The position numbers and the translations under genes were made by a program. Of a stretch of 5,908 bases of DNA, positions 4,713 to 5,908 are shown piece by piece; within the stretch, counting starts at the first letter, position 1; the number at the start of each line of letters is the position of its first letter. This DNA comes from Acidilobaceae archaeon (lineage in GTDB: Archaea > Thermoproteota > Thermoprotei_A > Sulfolobales > Acidilobaceae): assembly GCA_027034115.1 (NCBI GenBank), contig JALVJB010000033.1, forward strand, positions 1 to 5,908. Reading direction: 5' to 3'. The notes below the pieces were generated by a model. The model was not told where the DNA came from and made no database searches. It saw nothing but the letters and a program-made list of their open reading frames with translations.

Positions 4713-5908
4713 TTGGTAAACATACTTGCGACCGAAGAAGCAGCCCAGCTCATAAAAACGCCTCCCATACCCATCCAAGTATACGACCGCGAAACTCTAA
4801 TGGAAGCCATACTGGAGTCCATCGGCGATGAAAATATCACTATTGCTATTTACACCGGAGCGTGGAAGGATTATACGAGGGTCAGGGAGCTATTAGTGAG
4901 GAAAGGCCTAAACCCCTACCTCTACTACATCATAGACACTCTTGAATTCAAGCTATCCCCGCTAGACCCCTCGCAAACACTACTGTCAAAATACTCGATG
5001 GCCATGGCGTCACAATCCAATAAAGCTCTATTCAAAATAGAGCCCTCCAAGACAGTCGATAGGAGAACACTGTTAAGGGGGGGAATACAAGGGCTTATGA
5101 GCTATAAACCCGCCCCTATAATGTATAATGAGGCTGTTTGCGGTTCATGGAAGTATTGTAACAACTGCGTAGAGTCCTGCCCCCAGAAGGCGCTAGTAGG
5201 GAAACCCCCAAAGGTTAATCTCGACGCCTGCACCGGCTGTGGGATATGTGTTTCATCATGCCCCTTCGGGCTGTTATTCATGCCCCAGCTAAACGTTGAG
5301 GCCTTCGACTATTTCACCGATAAAATACGTGAAAAACACCATGAACCAGGCTTCCTAGTAATATCCTGCTACTCCGCCCTAAACAGGCTCGCCGATTACC
5401 TAGGCAACACCCGGGCAAGCAATGTATTTGTGCTCGAAGTCGACTGCCCCGGATGGATAAGCCAGTACCATCTCATACAAGCCGTTGCAAGAGGCTTCAA
5501 ACCTATACTATTCTGCGATGATGATCAAATATCCCAGTGCGGAGGAGCCGAGACAGTCAACAGGTGGTTGAGAGAGCTCGAGCCCCTAGGAGTATACCCC
5601 TCTATAACCAGGACGTCGGAAGAGCTGGCCGAGGCACTCGCGTCTCCTATAAACGTTCGCGATTTGGGATTAGAAGAGAGTATAATAAAGAATAAAACTC
5701 TTATTTATAAGGTTCTCTACGATTATGGAATCGAGGAGCTAACAGTTTCAAGCCCGCTCGTAGGCAACATCATAGTCGACAATGACAAGTGCCTCCTCTG
5801 CGATACTTGCATGAATATGTGCCCCTTCAAAGCCATATACCTCGACAAGAGCGGCGATAAGGTCAGGCTCCTATTCCGGCAGGATAGGTGCGTGGCCTGC
5901 GGAATATG
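4713..5908 (+). CDS. Multi-domain iron-sulfur protein: dicluster ferredoxin, MvhD-like cysteine domain, second ferredoxin (3' end outside window)
   Basis: The frame is open from an in-frame TAA at 4704 to the window end, giving 398 residues from TTG 4713. The only other good start is ATG 4800, which would drop 29 residues of coding-like sequence. The first 140 residues are unrecognised and contain DRRTLLRGG at 116-124. A dicluster ferredoxin follows, with ligands C149/152/156 plus an unusual C143 (CX5CX2CX3CP), then a standard C173/176/179/183. Residues about 212-285 contain single Cys at 219, 245 and 268/276 in a pattern like the MvhD/FlpD hydrogenase iron-sulfur subunit (F-x-C, DCPGW, a hydrophobic strand, then C-x7-C-GG). 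A second ferredoxin starts at C360/363/366/370 and C393/396. Such proteins normally move electrons among hydrogenase, heterodisulfide reductase-like or formate dehydrogenase modules in the cytoplasm. The partner here is unknown. The call of multi-cluster electron carrier is solid; the MvhD relation is moderate. Confidence 0.75.
   Translation, partial: MVNILATEEAAQLIKTPPIPIQVYDRETLMEAILESIGDENITIAIYTGAWKDYTRVRELLVRKGLNPYLYYIIDTLEFKLSPLDPSQTLLSKYSMAMASQSNKALFKIEPSKTVDRRTLLRGGIQGLMSYKPAPIMYNEAVCGSWKYCNNCVESCPQKALVGKPPKVNLDACTGCGICVSSCPFGLLFMPQLNVEAFDYFTDKIREKHHEPGFLVISCYSALNRLADYLGNTRASNVFVLEVDCPGWISQYHLIQAVARGFKPILFCDDDQISQCGGAETVNRWLRELEPLGVYPSITRTSEELAEALASPINVRDLGLEESIIKNKTLIYKVLYDYGIEELTVSSPLVGNIIVDNDKCLLCDTCMNMCPFKAIYLDKSGDKVRLLFRQDRCVACGI

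Noticed and set aside
4637..4840. Minus-strand frame spanning the tatC-terminal Fe-S gene gap.
   Set aside because: It overlaps the N-terminal coding part of the terminal Fe-S gene and shows no recognisable features; the plus-strand gene is much better supported.
5058..5085. Twin-arginine-like DRRTLLRGG in the terminal Fe-S protein, suggesting a Tat signal.
   Set aside because: It lies about 116 residues from the start, and no clear hydrophobic signal core or cleavage site follows before the ferredoxin motifs. No ribosome site supports a start close to it.
1..5908. CRISPR array, tRNA, rRNA, insertion sequence or long direct repeats.
   Set aside because: Reading both strands I saw no regularly spaced repeats, no tRNA-like cloverleaf, no transposase motifs and no terminal inverted repeats.

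Overview
The window looks like chromosomal DNA of a hyperthermophilic crenarchaeon (Thermoproteota, most like the Desulfurococcales and relatives; no closer assignment is justified). The reasons are heavy use of AGG/AGA for Arg, ATA for Ile and CTA for Leu, Shine-Dalgarno sites of the GGTGA type, frequent GTG/TTG starts, tightly packed genes, and a two-component TatA/TatC system of archaeal style. Base composition is uneven: the Fe-S subunit gene is about 50-55% GC in the lines I counted, while the mobA gene is only about 30%.

Layout. 1-196 (+): C-terminal end of a molybdopterin (Mo/W-bisPGD) oxidoreductase catalytic subunit. 215-1018 (+): its four-cluster [4Fe-4S] electron-transfer subunit. 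1040-1666 (+): a TorD/DmsD-type chaperone. 1653-2327 (-): a flavin reductase-like flavoprotein that overlaps the chaperone gene tail to tail by 14 bp. 2328-2412: a short divergent promoter region. 2413-3243 (+): a MobA-type molybdenum cofactor nucleotidyltransferase with an extra C-terminal helical region. 3244-3348: about 105 bp of spacer with no clear gene. 3349-3699 (+): TatA. 3744-4640 (+): TatC. 4713 to the window end (+): a large Fe-S protein, cut by the window edge, with a dicluster ferredoxin, an MvhD-like cysteine domain and the start of a second dicluster ferredoxin.

Functional reading. Almost everything fits one process: making, loading and exporting a respiratory molybdoenzyme. 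The catalytic and Fe-S subunits form the enzyme, TorD holds the catalytic subunit for cofactor insertion, MobA attaches the nucleotide to the pterin cofactor, and TatA/TatC carry the folded complex across the membrane. The catalytic subunit resembles the polysulfide/thiosulfate/tetrathionate/arsenate reductase group, but its substrate cannot be read from the C-terminus alone, and no NrfD/PsrC-type membrane anchor is visible. The flavoprotein and the terminal Fe-S/MvhD-like protein are the least explained parts. The terminal protein is the best candidate here for something not well described.
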